From contig NC_054390.1 of assembly GCF_001625195.1 (NCBI RefSeq), positions 3,000,027 through 3,064,026 on the forward strand: a stretch of DNA of 64,000 bases, written 5' to 3'. Positions 44,653 to 54,593 of this stretch are shown piece by piece. Positions within the stretch are counted from its first letter, which is position 1, and every line of letters starts with the position of its first letter. The notes under the pieces were generated by a model. That model had not been told where the DNA came from. It ran no database searches and worked only from the letters and a program-made list of their open reading frames with translations. A program made the translations under genes and the position numbers. This DNA comes from Drechmeria coniospora. Lineage: Eukaryota > Ascomycota > Sordariomycetes > Hypocreales > Ophiocordycipitaceae.

Positions 44653-45447
44653 TGGGTCTTGACGTTGTCGCGGGCTCATCCTTGTTGTAATTTCGCTGTG
44701 GGGAACGATGGTGCATCATACTCCGTGCAGGGGTGCTGCTGGCTGCATGACATTGGTGATGTGCCTGATTCCTTGCCGGGCATGACGTCGTCCTCCTGGC
44801 GAGTTGTGTGCTGTGCAAGGCATCCATCCATATGTGCGTGGTTGTAGTTGGACAGAGTGCCCTCTCCCGGCTTTACACCGTGGTAATACACTGTGGTACA
44901 CTTCTTGTGTTATTACCGTATTACACCGTGCTGCAGCGCTTGTATTACTACTGTATTCCGCCGTGGAACAGAGTACAGCGCTTGTGCTTCTACCCTGTTA
45001 CGCCGTGGTGCAGCGCTTGTATTGCTGTGCTTGTACATGTACTCTGTACTCCGTACAGTATGGAGCGCTCCACGAGGCTCATGGCGAATTAGCCGACAAT
45101 CGGCCGGCCGGCAACGTCCCAGCCAGCACCTGCGCCCGGACCGGATTCGCTGGGAGCTCGTTGCAGCATGCGTCTCGCGTGTCCTCCAAACGGCACAACG
45201 TGCACATGCCATAAACATGGGCCATCTTTCATGAGACCCTTCCCCGTACATCGCAATCCCTCCAATGCCCTGCCGTCGGAATCCGAGTGGACGGCGCCCA
45301 AGACTCGCTACCTAAACGGGAAGCGCGAGATCCACCTCGTCACCTGAGCATCGAGGCCAGGGCCGCGGCCGAATCCCAACACCAACGAGAAGCGGCGACG
45401 AGCGAGGGCGAACAGGCAACGAAAGCGGCGACGGAAGCGGAACCTAC
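44653..45447. other. Intergenic
   Basis: 3' flank of the ABC transporter, then diverged repeats of TTACNCCGTGGTNCAGCGCTTGT at 44870-45030, and a TACTCTGTACTCCGTACAGTA block near 45045. The leader of the kinase gene follows. No gene is seen. Confidence 0.6.
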
Positions 45448-48400
45448 ATGTCCTCGTACGGACAGCACATGAGCCCACCTGCAGGACATCGGCACGTCCA
45501 CGGCAACCACGGCGGTGCCCCGATGATGGCAGCTTCCGGCGTCGTGCCCCCCGTGGGCACCTTCCAGCCGGGGACCAAGATCCAGGTCGGCAGCCACCGG
45601 GTCGTGATCCAGAAATACCTCTCCGAAGGCGGCTTCGCCCACGTCTACGTCGTCAAGTTGTCGAGCGCCGTCGACGGAACCGACATCGCCGTCCTCAAGC
45701 GCGTCGCCGTCCCGGACAAGGAGGCCCTGCGGAGCATGCGCATCGAGGTCGAGACCATGAAGCGCCTCAAGGGCCACCGACCGATCGTCACCTACATCGA
45801 TTCCCACGCATCCGAGCTCAAGGGCAGCGGCTACGAGGTCTTCCTCCTCATGGAATACTGCAACGGCGGCGGCCTGATCGACTTCATGAACACGCGCCTC
45901 AAGCACCGCCTGACCGAGCCCGAGATCCTCGACATCCTCGCCGACGTCGCCGAGGGCGTGGCCTGCATGCACTATCTCGACCCGCCGCTCCTCCATCGCG
46001 ACCTCAAGGTGGAAAACGTGCTCATCACCGCCAGGGGTTCGGCCAAGCGATTCAAGCTCTGCGACTTTGGCTCGGCCTCGCCGCCCCGCCCGGCGCCCAG
46101 CTCCGTCGTCGAGTGTCGTCTCATGGACGAGGACGTGCAGAAACACACGACCCTGCAGTACCGGAGCCCGGAAATGATTGACGTCTACCGGAAACAGCCG
46201 CTGAACGAAAAGTCGGACATCTGGGCCCTCGGTGTCCTCCTCTACAAGCTCTGCTACTACACGACGCCGTTTGAGGATCAGGGCCAGCTGGCCATTCTCA
46301 ACGCGAGCTTCAAATACCCCAGCCTTCCCGTATTTTCCGATCGAATAAAGAAGCTCATCGGTATGCGTCCCATGTCCCACCCTTTCGCAAACGTGCCGTG
46401 CCGTCTGACAGTGACCAGCCTCCATGCTGAGGGAAAACATGGAGGAGAGGCCGACGGTGTATCAGGTCCTCAAAGACGCTTGTGCCATGCAGGGCAGGCA
46501 AGTCCCTATTCAGGATGTCCGTCGTCCCGCGTCTCCCCAGCATCAACCGTGACGAGTGCTGACTGCGCCCCTCAGAAATACGCCCGACCATCCCGAACCG
46601 AGACTCGAGCCAGCGAGAGTGCGAAACCGTCGGAACCGAGGACGCAAACTCCAACCGTTGGCGCGGTATTTGCACCGCCCGTGCAAGAGAAGCAAGCCAT
46701 CCCAGACGTCGTGCCCATGAGGAGAGGCAGGCCGACTCCCTCGCCCGGGCCGACGACCTCCTCGTCCCCGAGAAAGGTGACAAAGGGGGACCCCTTTGCT
46801 GCCTTGGATTCCAACCTCTCTCACAAAGCAAACGCCGACGAGCTGTCTTCGAGATTTCCCACTCTGGATCAGTTTGCCTTGCTGCATGACCGAGGTGGCA
46901 AGTTTGACTTTGAATCCACCACCTCACCTCCGCTCGTGCCACCAAAGGACTCTGGACAGATAATGGCCGAGAAGCTTGCTGATGCCACCTTTGCATCTTC
47001 GCTCCATAATTCGACAAAGTCGACCCCAACACCCGCCTCGCACCCTGTTCCCTCATCGATGCCACAGCAGGACGTCATCGTACCCGCCGAAGGAACCGTG
47101 GCGAGTAACGCATCGCCGACGAGGCGTAGAGCAGAGCAGACTCGGCTGCAGTCCACCATCAGCACGACTCCAGACCCCATGTCCGTGTTGCCACCTGCTT
47201 CAAGATACGTCTCTACCGGCACCATGACGAGTGATGTATCGCCTAAGCCCCTACCGAGGCAAGCGGCGCTCGTGGCTGGAAAATACGACGAGGCAAACCG
47301 ATTTCCGCCCGCCCAGCCGCGTCCGAGTCATTTCCGGCAGCCGTCGTTGTCGTCAAGGCCGTCGATTGAAGACCTCCGAAACAAAGACCCCGGCATCGAA
47401 ACCGTGGCACGGTCTCAATCGCTCGTCATCCGACCGCGCCCGGCGAGCACCAGCTTCGAATCCAGCACGCTGGAATTTTTGCGCGAGCAGGAGTCGGCCC
47501 GAGCATTGAACAAGGCATCGCACGCCACAGCCCGCAAGGCGCAGCACAAATCTTCGTCCAGTGTGAGCCCGGCCACTCTCTCCGACGTGGACATGCAGCC
47601 GTCCAATGCCACCGGTCTCCTGGTCGACCTGGATGATGCTCCTGCGGCCGAATCGTACTCTAACGGTCGAGGCAAGCAATCCAACATTTCGGGAGGAGCA
47701 AGGAAGCTTACCGGCAAGTTTGGTGATGCCTTTCAGCGGTTCGAGGAAAACACTCCCGCCATGGACACGGCCAGCCCAAGGGCACCTTCACCGGTCAAGG
47801 CGGCGGCCGGCCGAGGCTTGACACCGATTGCTGGCTCCGAGGCAACGGATGGCCGAAGCGACGACGGTCTTGTCGACTTGACGCATGACATGACACCAGA
47901 AATGAGGCGAGAGTTGGAAAGACGTACACTTGAAGAGGAAGAGCAGCGTGTTGCTGCGGCGCAGGCAGAGTACAGAGACGGTCTCGCAGGCGGAAGCCGT
48001 GCCTCACGGCCAGTGCCTGGTCCGAAAAAGATGGGGGGGGCTGCCATTGCTTCGACGATTCAGAGTCGAGTGCAGAGCTTACTGGACGAGGATCAGAAAT
48101 CTACAAAAGTGCAGCGAACGGCCGAAGGGTACGGGAGATATTCGGACGACGCAACGGCCGCGAGCAAGCCGGAGAAGAAGTCACCAACTATCCCTCGGAA
48201 ACCCCTTGGCATATCCAAAGCAAAGGTGGATGTCCCTGTCCAGTCCTCCGGCGCCCTTTTCTCGCAAAAGGGCCATGCCCCCAGCGCCACATTGGTCCAG
48301 GCATCCGTTTCATTGTCCAAGGCGACCGGTAGTCGTCCTGCCGCGCCCAAGAAGCCGATCCATCTCAACAGACTTCCGGCGGCAGTCCGGCCACCTTCGC

Positions 48401-48591
48401 CGGTCAAGAGCAGCCAGCCATCACAACCGGAACGGCTCATGGCCGCTGACCTCCCGGGAAAGCCAATCATAGAAATGTCGCCGCAAGAAAAGGACGACTA
48501 CATTAGAGAATTCACGAAGCGATTCCCCAGCCTCGGTTCCATGGACTTGGAGCCCGGCGGGAGCGGTGGAGGAGGGGCAGCGCGACGGTGA
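45448..48591 (+). CDS. Ser/Thr protein kinase of the ARK1/PRK1/AKL1 (NAK) family
   Basis: Exons 45448-46360, 46419-46516 and 46576-48591 give 1008 residues. Both introns (58 and 59 nt) have CTGAC branch sites. They are needed because reading through intron 1 destroys the C-lobe sequence ASMLRENMEERPTVYQVL. The kinase domain spans about residues 48-335: glycine loop YLSEGGFAHVYVV, Lys in IAVLKRV (84), HRDLKVENVL (183-192), DFGSAS (206-211) and YRSPEMIDVY. The family phosphorylates endocytic coat and adaptor proteins of cortical actin patches to drive patch disassembly. The remaining about 670 residues are disordered and Ser/Pro/Thr-rich, with a charged helix near EMRRELERRTLEEEEQRVAA and a C-terminal IEMSPQEKDDYIREFTKRFP helix of the kind this family ends with. 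The frame of exon 3 is long and unbroken. Confidence 0.92.
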   Translation: MSSYGQHMSPPAGHRHVHGNHGGAPMMAASGVVPPVGTFQPGTKIQVGSHRVVIQKYLSEGGFAHVYVVKLSSAVDGTDIAVLKRVAVPDKEALRSMRIEVETMKRLKGHRPIVTYIDSHASELKGSGYEVFLLMEYCNGGGLIDFMNTRLKHRLTEPEILDILADVAEGVACMHYLDPPLLHRDLKVENVLITARGSAKRFKLCDFGSASPPRPAPSSVVECRLMDEDVQKHTTLQYRSPEMIDVYRKQPLNEKSDIWALGVLLYKLCYYTTPFEDQGQLAILNASFKYPSLPVFSDRIKKLIGMRPMSHPFANVPCRLTVTSLHAEGKHGGEADGVSGPQRRLCHAGQASPYSGCPSSRVSPASTVTSADCAPQKYARPSRTETRASESAKPSEPRTQTPTVGAVFAPPVQEKQAIPDVVPMRRGRPTPSPGPTTSSSPRKVTKGDPFAALDSNLSHKANADELSSRFPTLDQFALLHDRGGKFDFESTTSPPLVPPKDSGQIMAEKLADATFASSLHNSTKSTPTPASHPVPSSMPQQDVIVPAEGTVASNASPTRRRAEQTRLQSTISTTPDPMSVLPPASRYVSTGTMTSDVSPKPLPRQAALVAGKYDEANRFPPAQPRPSHFRQPSLSSRPSIEDLRNKDPGIETVARSQSLVIRPRPASTSFESSTLEFLREQESARALNKASHATARKAQHKSSSSVSPATLSDVDMQPSNATGLLVDLDDAPAAESYSNGRGKQSNISGGARKLTGKFGDAFQRFEENTPAMDTASPRAPSPVKAAAGRGLTPIAGSEATDGRSDDGLVDLTHDMTPEMRRELERRTLEEEEQRVAAAQAEYRDGLAGGSRASRPVPGPKKMGGAAIASTIQSRVQSLLDEDQKSTKVQRTAEGYGRYSDDATAASKPEKKSPTIPRKPLGISKAKVDVPVQSSGALFSQKGHAPSATLVQASVSLSKATGSRPAAPKKPIHLNRLPAAVRPPSPVKSSQPSQPERLMAADLPGKPIIEMSPQEKDDYIREFTKRFPSLGSMDLEPGGSGGGGAARR

Positions 48592-48957
48592 AGAATTAAG
48601 CGAGCCCAAATGAATTCATGATTTGAACTGGCTACTGATTGGAAAATGTGTGCATGTGCCAGATGATGCGACTCCAGATCCGTCCATCCATCTACTTGTA
48701 TGCATGCTGTTGTTGAAGATTGTAATGACCTGCAGTTTGCTAAACGTGACCAAATACTTTCGCTGACTAAGGCTGGTGACGGCTGGTGACGGCTGGTGAC
48801 GGTCGAGGCTAAAGTAGGGGTCGTTTTCCGGCGTTATCTGGTTTGCCGCCGTTATCTTATCAGCAACCCAAGGCCCAATATTTTTTCAGTCGACAAAGGC
48901 TCCGAGATCATTCTTCTAATTGAAACCTCGAAGCACTTTTTGTCTCCCGCTCCCGCA
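48592..48957. other. Short intergenic between ARK-type kinase and MAK11
   Basis: Tandem 10-bp repeat at 48773-48802 and a short leader. Both genes lie on the + strand. No gene is seen. Confidence 0.7.
48773..48802. repeat. 10-bp tandem repeat GGCTGGTGAC, 3 copies
   Basis: Three consecutive copies about 160 bp upstream of the MAK11 start codon. They may be promoter elements or incidental. Confidence 0.8.
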
Positions 48958-50424
48958 ATGGCGAAACGAAAGAGACAAGTCGCAAGCGCCAGCGAGGTGC
49001 CAGCGAAGGCGGCGGCAAACAAAAAAGCAAAAGCCGTCGAGGCCGCGAAACCTCCAGTGGCTCCGCTCGTGTCGGAGACGATCCAGATCATCGCCGGCTC
49101 CTACGACCAGGTTCTTCACGGCTTGACGGCAACGACTCGACCGAATGAACAGGTTGACTTTGCCGACACATTCCTATTCAATGCTCACACATCGGCTATC
49201 CGCTGCGTGGCCGTGTCGCCGCCGTCGGCACCAGTTCCCGGGCAGACGCAAAAAGTGCTCCTCGCTTCGGGCAGCACGGACGAAAGAATCAACATATATA
49301 ATCTGTCGGCACATCCGCCGAGCAGAAAGAATCAGGAGTTGCTGGCAAAGCTGACGCCGCGGCCGGTTCTCGAGAACCCCAAGAACCGAGAGCTCGGCAC
49401 CCTGCTCCACCACTCCTCGACGGTCACGGCATTGCGATTCCCGACCCGGTCGAAGCTGCTGACGGGCAGCGAGGACTCGACGATTGCCGTGGCCCGGACC
49501 CGCGACTGGTCGGTGCTGAGCACCATCAAGGTTCCGAAGGCGACGGCGCAGGGGCGACCGAGCGGAGACACGGCGGCGTTTGGAGCGACGCCGTCGGGCG
49601 TCAACGAGTTTGCCATTCACCCGAGCATGAAGTTGATGATTAGCGTCAGCAAGGGCGAGCGATGCATGCGACTGTGGAATCTCGTCACGGGCAAGAAGGC
49701 CGGCGTCCTGGGCTTCACTCGGAACATGCTCCAGGAGATTGGGGAGGGAAAGCACTCGACGGGAGAAGGACGCAGAGTGGTTTGGGGAAGTGCCGACGAG
49801 GCCGACGAGTTTGCCGTGGGATTCGACCGCGATGCGGTGGTGTTTGGCATGGACAGCGTTCCAAAGTGCCGGGTGATGCCGACGACGAAGACGAAGATTC
49901 ATCAGCTCAGCTACGTTTCGGTGGACGACGCGGCCGGCCTGTCGCTCCTGGCCGTTTCGACCGAAGACGGACGGATCGCCTTTTTCTCGACGAGGGAGGA
50001 CGACCTCTCGGAACCCGAGCAGGTGGAAGGGAAGACACAGGCGCTCAAGGTGGCCAAGCCGGTCGGCTACGTGGGCGGCAAAGACGCCGGCGTCGCGGGC
50101 CGCATCAAAGACTTTGTCCTCGTCCGGAGCGAGGCCAACGAAGGACTCCTCTACGTGGCGGGCGCCAGCAGCGAGGGCAAGATTCGGCTGTGGATGGTGC
50201 AGACCAAGGAGCTGCTGGCGGCGGCGGCGGCGGCTAAAGAGCAGCTGCAGACGCCGTCAGGAAAGTTGGTGGGCACGTACGAGACGCAGAACCGCATCAC
50301 CTGCCTCGCAGGATTCCTGATGATTCCGCGTCCGGAAGGTGCGGAAGACAGCGAGGACGAAGATGACGAGGATGACGAGGACGAGGACGACGAGGATGAC
50401 GAGGACGACGATGAGGAAGAATAA
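48958..50424 (+). CDS. MAK11: MAK11/PAK1IP1-like WD40 ribosome-assembly factor
   Basis: Single exon of 488 residues from the ATG at 48958. The Lys-rich N-terminus (MAKRKRQVASASEVPAKAAA...) fits nuclear or nucleolar import. The body is a WD40 propeller with blades seen at IIAGSYDQVLHGL, AHTSAIRCVAVSP, LLASGSTDERINIYNL, HHSSTVTALRFP-LLTGSEDSTIAV, GVNEFAIHPSMKLMISVSKG and MRLWNLVTGKKAGVLGF, and ends with SSEGKIRLWMVQ. The C-terminus is an almost purely Asp/Glu tail (about 30 residues). MAK11 acts in 60S subunit maturation with Rlp24. The insertion between residues about 275 and 300 (EIGEGKHSTGEGRRVVWG) occurs in filamentous-fungal members as I recall them. The assignment rests on overall pattern and length. 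Confidence 0.85.
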   Translation: MAKRKRQVASASEVPAKAAANKKAKAVEAAKPPVAPLVSETIQIIAGSYDQVLHGLTATTRPNEQVDFADTFLFNAHTSAIRCVAVSPPSAPVPGQTQKVLLASGSTDERINIYNLSAHPPSRKNQELLAKLTPRPVLENPKNRELGTLLHHSSTVTALRFPTRSKLLTGSEDSTIAVARTRDWSVLSTIKVPKATAQGRPSGDTAAFGATPSGVNEFAIHPSMKLMISVSKGERCMRLWNLVTGKKAGVLGFTRNMLQEIGEGKHSTGEGRRVVWGSADEADEFAVGFDRDAVVFGMDSVPKCRVMPTTKTKIHQLSYVSVDDAAGLSLLAVSTEDGRIAFFSTREDDLSEPEQVEGKTQALKVAKPVGYVGGKDAGVAGRIKDFVLVRSEANEGLLYVAGASSEGKIRLWMVQTKELLAAAAAAKEQLQTPSGKLVGTYETQNRITCLAGFLMIPRPEGAEDSEDEDDEDDEDEDDEDDEDDDEEE

Positions 50425-50544
50425 TGCAGGGTTGGTGTGTTTGGACGATGTTGTCTTGTAGAAAGGCAAGGGTTCGAGCGGCAGATGCCAAGGTGCCAAC
50501 GAGAATTACCTTGCCTAGCAACTCTTTGTCGATTGCCATCATCG

Positions 50545-50625
50545 ATTGCTACCGTCGATTCCTACCGTCAATTGCTACCGTCAATTGCCACCGTCGATTG
50601 CTACCGTCGATTCCTATCCACCTTG
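50545..50625. repeat. 13-15-bp repeat of ATTGCTACCGTCGATTC
   Basis: About six alternating units of ATTGCTACCGTC and GATTCCTACCGTC in the 3' flank of MAK11. Confidence 0.8.
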
Positions 50626-51194
50626 CAGGTCGTCCAATCGGCCGAGGCCACCGCAGTTCTCCTGGCAGTCAAGGTCCTTGGAGTCATCGAGCCGCCTCGG
50701 CGTGGCGAAATTCGGTCAATGTCGCAAGTCAAGAGAAGGACTCTCATGAAGGCATGATGGATCACGGTGGATGGAGTCGTGTGGATTTCAGGGCGTCGGC
50801 CGCTTGTCGAGGTGAGCCCACCCAAGAGTTGCCAACGGTACAGGGGGGGCAGGCACATGAACGAGGACGAACGACGATGTTACGTGCACGATCGCGGACG
50901 CATATTCGGCTGCCATGTTGTTCGCGGATAGGACGAATCGCCGCAGCGGCAGCGCAGGCCGTGCATCACAACGCGTCCGCCCTGTGGTGCTACGTGCCGC
51001 CAACGAAGCAATGGAAGGCACAGAAGAGGGTGGCAAGGAGGGTTGGGCACGCATCTGCAGGGTCACATGGCGTGGCCATCTCTACTCTTCAGCGGGCCGG
51101 GGGGGGGATGCAGGCCTTTTCGAATGCGTCGACGAGCGATGACGGCGAGAGCGTCATTTTGACGCTATGTAGGGAGTGATGCGACTCACACGCT

Positions 51195-51284
51195 ATGCAG
51201 ATATTTCAAGGTACATGCAGACATTTCAAGGTACATGCAGATATTTCAAGGTACATGCAGATATTTCAAGGTACATGCAAATAC
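51195..51284. repeat. 20-bp tandem repeat, 4-5 copies
   Basis: Units of AGATATTTCAAGGTACATGC (one with AGACATTT), nearly identical, suggesting recent expansion. Confidence 0.88.
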
Positions 51285-52129
51285 TCCGTGTGCCAAAACT
51301 CCGATGAGCGGCGTGGGTGCCTAGGCTTGAGGCCAAGTACTGTAAGTAAGTACATGTACTTACTTAAGTTCTGTACACAGCATCTCTTGTACTTGTACTT
51401 ACTCTCGTACGGAGTACAGTGAGTTTAAGTAAGTACTTACACTTGCTAGCACTTGGAGAGGATACCAGGCGTCATGAGTTAATGTACTTGCAGTAAGTAT
51501 GCGTGTGCATCAAGTACTAACACTACGCGTCAGGTGTACACAAAGATGTACCTGGTACTTGCACGCGCAGTGAGTATCCGTACTTGCCAAGTACTTGGGT
51601 GTACTCCTTACAGAATGCTTGTAGTCACTACCGAGTGAAAGTACACCATCGACTATTTGTAGTTGTATGACCATCGCTCCCATGTTCTTTGGGAGTGCGA
51701 GTACTACGAGCAAGGTGCCAGGAGGTGATGCATAAATGCTGGCTGGGTCGCTTGACGAGCTGGTGAATTTTGCTCGTATTGTTCCAGCTTGCATGTACGA
51801 GTACGAGGAAGGCTGTACACGTCTGGGGATACAAGTACTTACTAGGTACGGAGTACTTGGGAGTAATTACGAGAAGCTCGATGACGTGCAGCGCACCCCC
51901 ACGTTACTTACTTGCACTGTAATGTACATTTTAGGTGGGTCGGACGGGTATTGATACTCTGCACATGGAAACTGACGAGTACCAGGTAATAATACATGAC
52001 TGACGGTATTTGGAGTACGGACATTGGTGATATGTAAGTACAGAGTATGGAGTGCATGGCTCTGCATGTAGGTGTTCATGTACATGTACTTACTGTACAT
52101 TGACGTGTAAGTGTTCCTGTACCGTGAGT

Positions 52130-52320
52130 GTACCTGTACTATGCTGTACATGTAGGTGTAAGAGTACCTGTACTGTACTTGTATGTAGGTGTAAGTGTAC
52201 CTGTACTGTACTTACATGTAGGTGTAAGTAAGTGTGCCTGTACTGTACTTACATGTAGGTGTAAGTAAGTGTGCCTGTACTGTACATGTAGGTGTGAGTT
52301 TGTCCAGTACCTGTACTGTA
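52130..52320. repeat. About 35-bp repeat of TGTACTTACATGTAGGTGTA type
   Basis: About five imperfect units combining CCTGTACTGTACTTACATGT and AGGTGTAAG(TAAG)TGTG, built from the same GTAC/ACATGT words as the surrounding intergenic DNA. Confidence 0.8.
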
Positions 52321-53235
52321 CAGCACAAAGTACTAGGCCGGTCCAAGGGCTCCGCACACGTTGTACCGAGGACCGGGCGGAGGTTCTGCCCTCGCCGTTT
52401 TTGGCTTTAGCCTGTTTCTCCCGTTCTTGCCCCTACAAGTGGCCGGCCGGCCAGCAACGGCTAGCGGCAGGCTGCAGCCCGCAGCCGCCTGCAGGGCGCG
52501 TGCTGCGACCTCGGTGGGGCGGGGCATGTGAAGACGGCAACACCAGCACGAAGCTGGCCTAACGCCAGAATCCGGGGCAGCGTGCGCACTGCTACGCTAC
52601 CCTCGACCAACCCTCAACCCCCACTGCCATGGTTTGCCAGCAATCCTCCCCCCCCCCCCCAACCGCTGATGGACGGTGGACCCCAGTTACCCCAGCGAGC
52701 TCCACAGCACAACTGAAGAGGCTTCCTCCCAATAAACCAACGGCACCCTACCCCTTCGTGACCTCGTGCGTCTACCGTCCGATTCCCAACGACGCCCCTC
52801 CCTTCCCTCTTCATAATATCGACCAACCCCTTGCCGCAGTCGTCATCGCCGTTGACCCATTCGCTTGTCGAGCACGCGTGTCGGTATAATCCCCTTCTGA
52901 AACACGCAGTCAACCGGTCCAGACCCCAGCCAGCGTCCGCTCGTTGCCCGCGTAAGGGTGAGGATTCGAGGGCAACCGACGACGATCAAGGGCTGGCAGA
53001 CCATCCCCATTTCCTCCTCTCTCGGATTTCCGCCTTCTTCGAAAGTTCGAGTCTTCCGTACACGGCTCGGAGCATCGTCAATTTGGGTTGCCAACCAATC
53101 CTCGACCCCAAGCACTCGCGTAAAGGCGGCTGGCGGACGACTCGTGTCGGATAGACTGTCGCCGTTTGTTGATTGAGCTCGCAAGAAACGGACATCGGAC
53201 CGTGCTTCGGACAAAAGGCGGCAACGGTGACTGCC

Positions 53236-54593
53236 ATGGCCGACGACGGGCCCCAAATCGTACGCCCCGTCCCCCGACGACCCTTCAACCTCAACTTCAC
53301 GAGCGCGACGCCGCCGCACGACGATGAGCCCGACGACACGCCGGCCGGCGTCTCCCCGCGAGACCAGGACGTGACGAGCAGCCCGCGCTTCCTCCACCCG
53401 GGGTTCACGCCCACCGACGCCGGCTCCTCCATCAGTCGGCCTCAGTCGTTCCTCAACCTCACCTCGTCGACGCTCATGGGCATCTACTCGCAGGCCAAGG
53501 GCAACGCCAAGAGCGTCATCGGCCGCGAGGAGATCGACACGCCTTGGGGCACCGGTGCCCAGACGCCCGTCAGGCGGCCGTCCATCAACGACGCCACCTA
53601 CGAGCTCATGCGCGACCGCTGCCACCTTCCGCGGCGTCGGCAGTCCACGTACCCCGTCGAGTCGACGGCCGGCCCGCTGACGGCGGCGACGGTCGCGTCG
53701 CTCGCCTTCCGCGCCGGTCTGCTCTTCATGCTCGGCGTCGGTTACGGCGTGCTCGTGACGCGCCTGCACAGCGAGCAGCAGTACCTCGCCGACCTGGCCG
53801 AGGGCATCATCAAGCCCGGGGCGAATTGGCGGTACCTCGCCTTCTGGGGCGTCTCGGGCGTCGTCCTCGGCTCGCTGCTGCCCTGGTTCGACAAGGTGTG
53901 GGAAAGGGCGTTTGGCGGCGAGCCGGCCGTCCAGGACGTCGCCATGATCGGCTCCGAGGACCTGTCGGGACAGGAGCTCGGCGCCGGTAGGGACTGGGCG
54001 CTCGTCATGCGCGCCATCGGTGCCTTTGTGGGCATCATATTCGCCATCGTACGTCGATTCCCTCCGTCTTGCTTCGTGTTCCCCTTTGTTGTCCCCTTCG
54101 TTGTCCCCTTCATTCTCCCTTCTTCGTGTTTCGCATCGGTAGGCGTGAATCAGTCGCTGACGACATGTTTTTGCAGCGAAAACTCGCCTGGTCGTCGCCG
54201 CTGCAGGTGTCGCTCACCCTCGCCCTCGTGAATCCGCTGCTGTGGTGGCTCATCGACCGGAGCAAGCCAGGCTTCCTTCTCTCGGCAGGCGTCGGCCTCG
54301 CCGGGTCCGTCGTCCTGCTCGGCGTGAACCCGGAGATGATGCCGGCACCATCGGCACGGCCGTCGCCGCTGAGCGACCCATCGCTCAACGCCTCCATGGG
54401 ATCGGCCTCGGCCTCGGAGACGGGACAGCCGCTCGGCGTGCTCGGCGGCCTCGCCAGCCAGGAGACGGTCGAGACGGGCGTCTGGATGCTCAGCGTGCTC
54501 TTCTGCAGCTGCGTATGCTTCGGGAACATTGGCAGGCGACTGGCCTGGAGCAGGAGTGCCACCGGTCGGGGGCGGTGGGGCGGTGTCCGGTGA
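53236..54593 (+). CDS. INSIG-domain ER membrane protein
   Basis: Exons 53236-54048 and 54177-54593 are joined in phase 0 across a 128-nt intron (GTACG...TTGCAG), giving 409 residues. The N-terminal about 130 residues are polar and disordered, with the conserved-looking SFLNLTSSTLMGIYSQAKGN. Helices follow: LAFRAGLLFMLGVGYGVLVT, YLAFWGVSGVVLGSLLPWFD, RAIGAFVGIIFAI (split from RKLAW by the intron), VSLTLALVNPLLWWLIDRS, FLLSAGVGLAGSVVLLGVNP and WMLSVLFCSCVCFGNIGRRL. The ALVNPLLWWLIDRSKPGF element is characteristic of fungal INSIG homologues. INSIG proteins bind sterol-pathway partners (HMG-CoA reductase or SCAP-like proteins) in the ER to tune sterol synthesis. Intron 1 has CCCCTTTGTTGT-type pyrimidine repeats. 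The role in this fungus is by family only. Confidence 0.87.

Larger units (their letters stand above)
50425..53235. other. 2.8-kb intergenic, repeat-rich
   Basis: Holds three tandem-repeat arrays (50545-50625, 51195-51284, 52130-52320) and a very GTAC/AAGTACTTAC-rich stretch at 51330-52330. 52330-53235 is ordinary sequence with a C run at 52649-52659, probably the 5' leader of the INSIG-like gene. No gene is seen. Confidence 0.6.

Noticed and set aside
43135..44679. Long minus-strand open frame opposite the ABC transporter
   Set aside because: Antisense shadow of a well-supported gene; charged low-complexity translation without recognisable motifs.
45448..48591. Reading the ARK-type kinase as one uninterrupted exon
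   Set aside because: The frame is open throughout, but read-through replaces the conserved kinase C-lobe sequence (SMLRENMEERPTVYQVL) with unrelated residues; two short GT-AG introns restore it.
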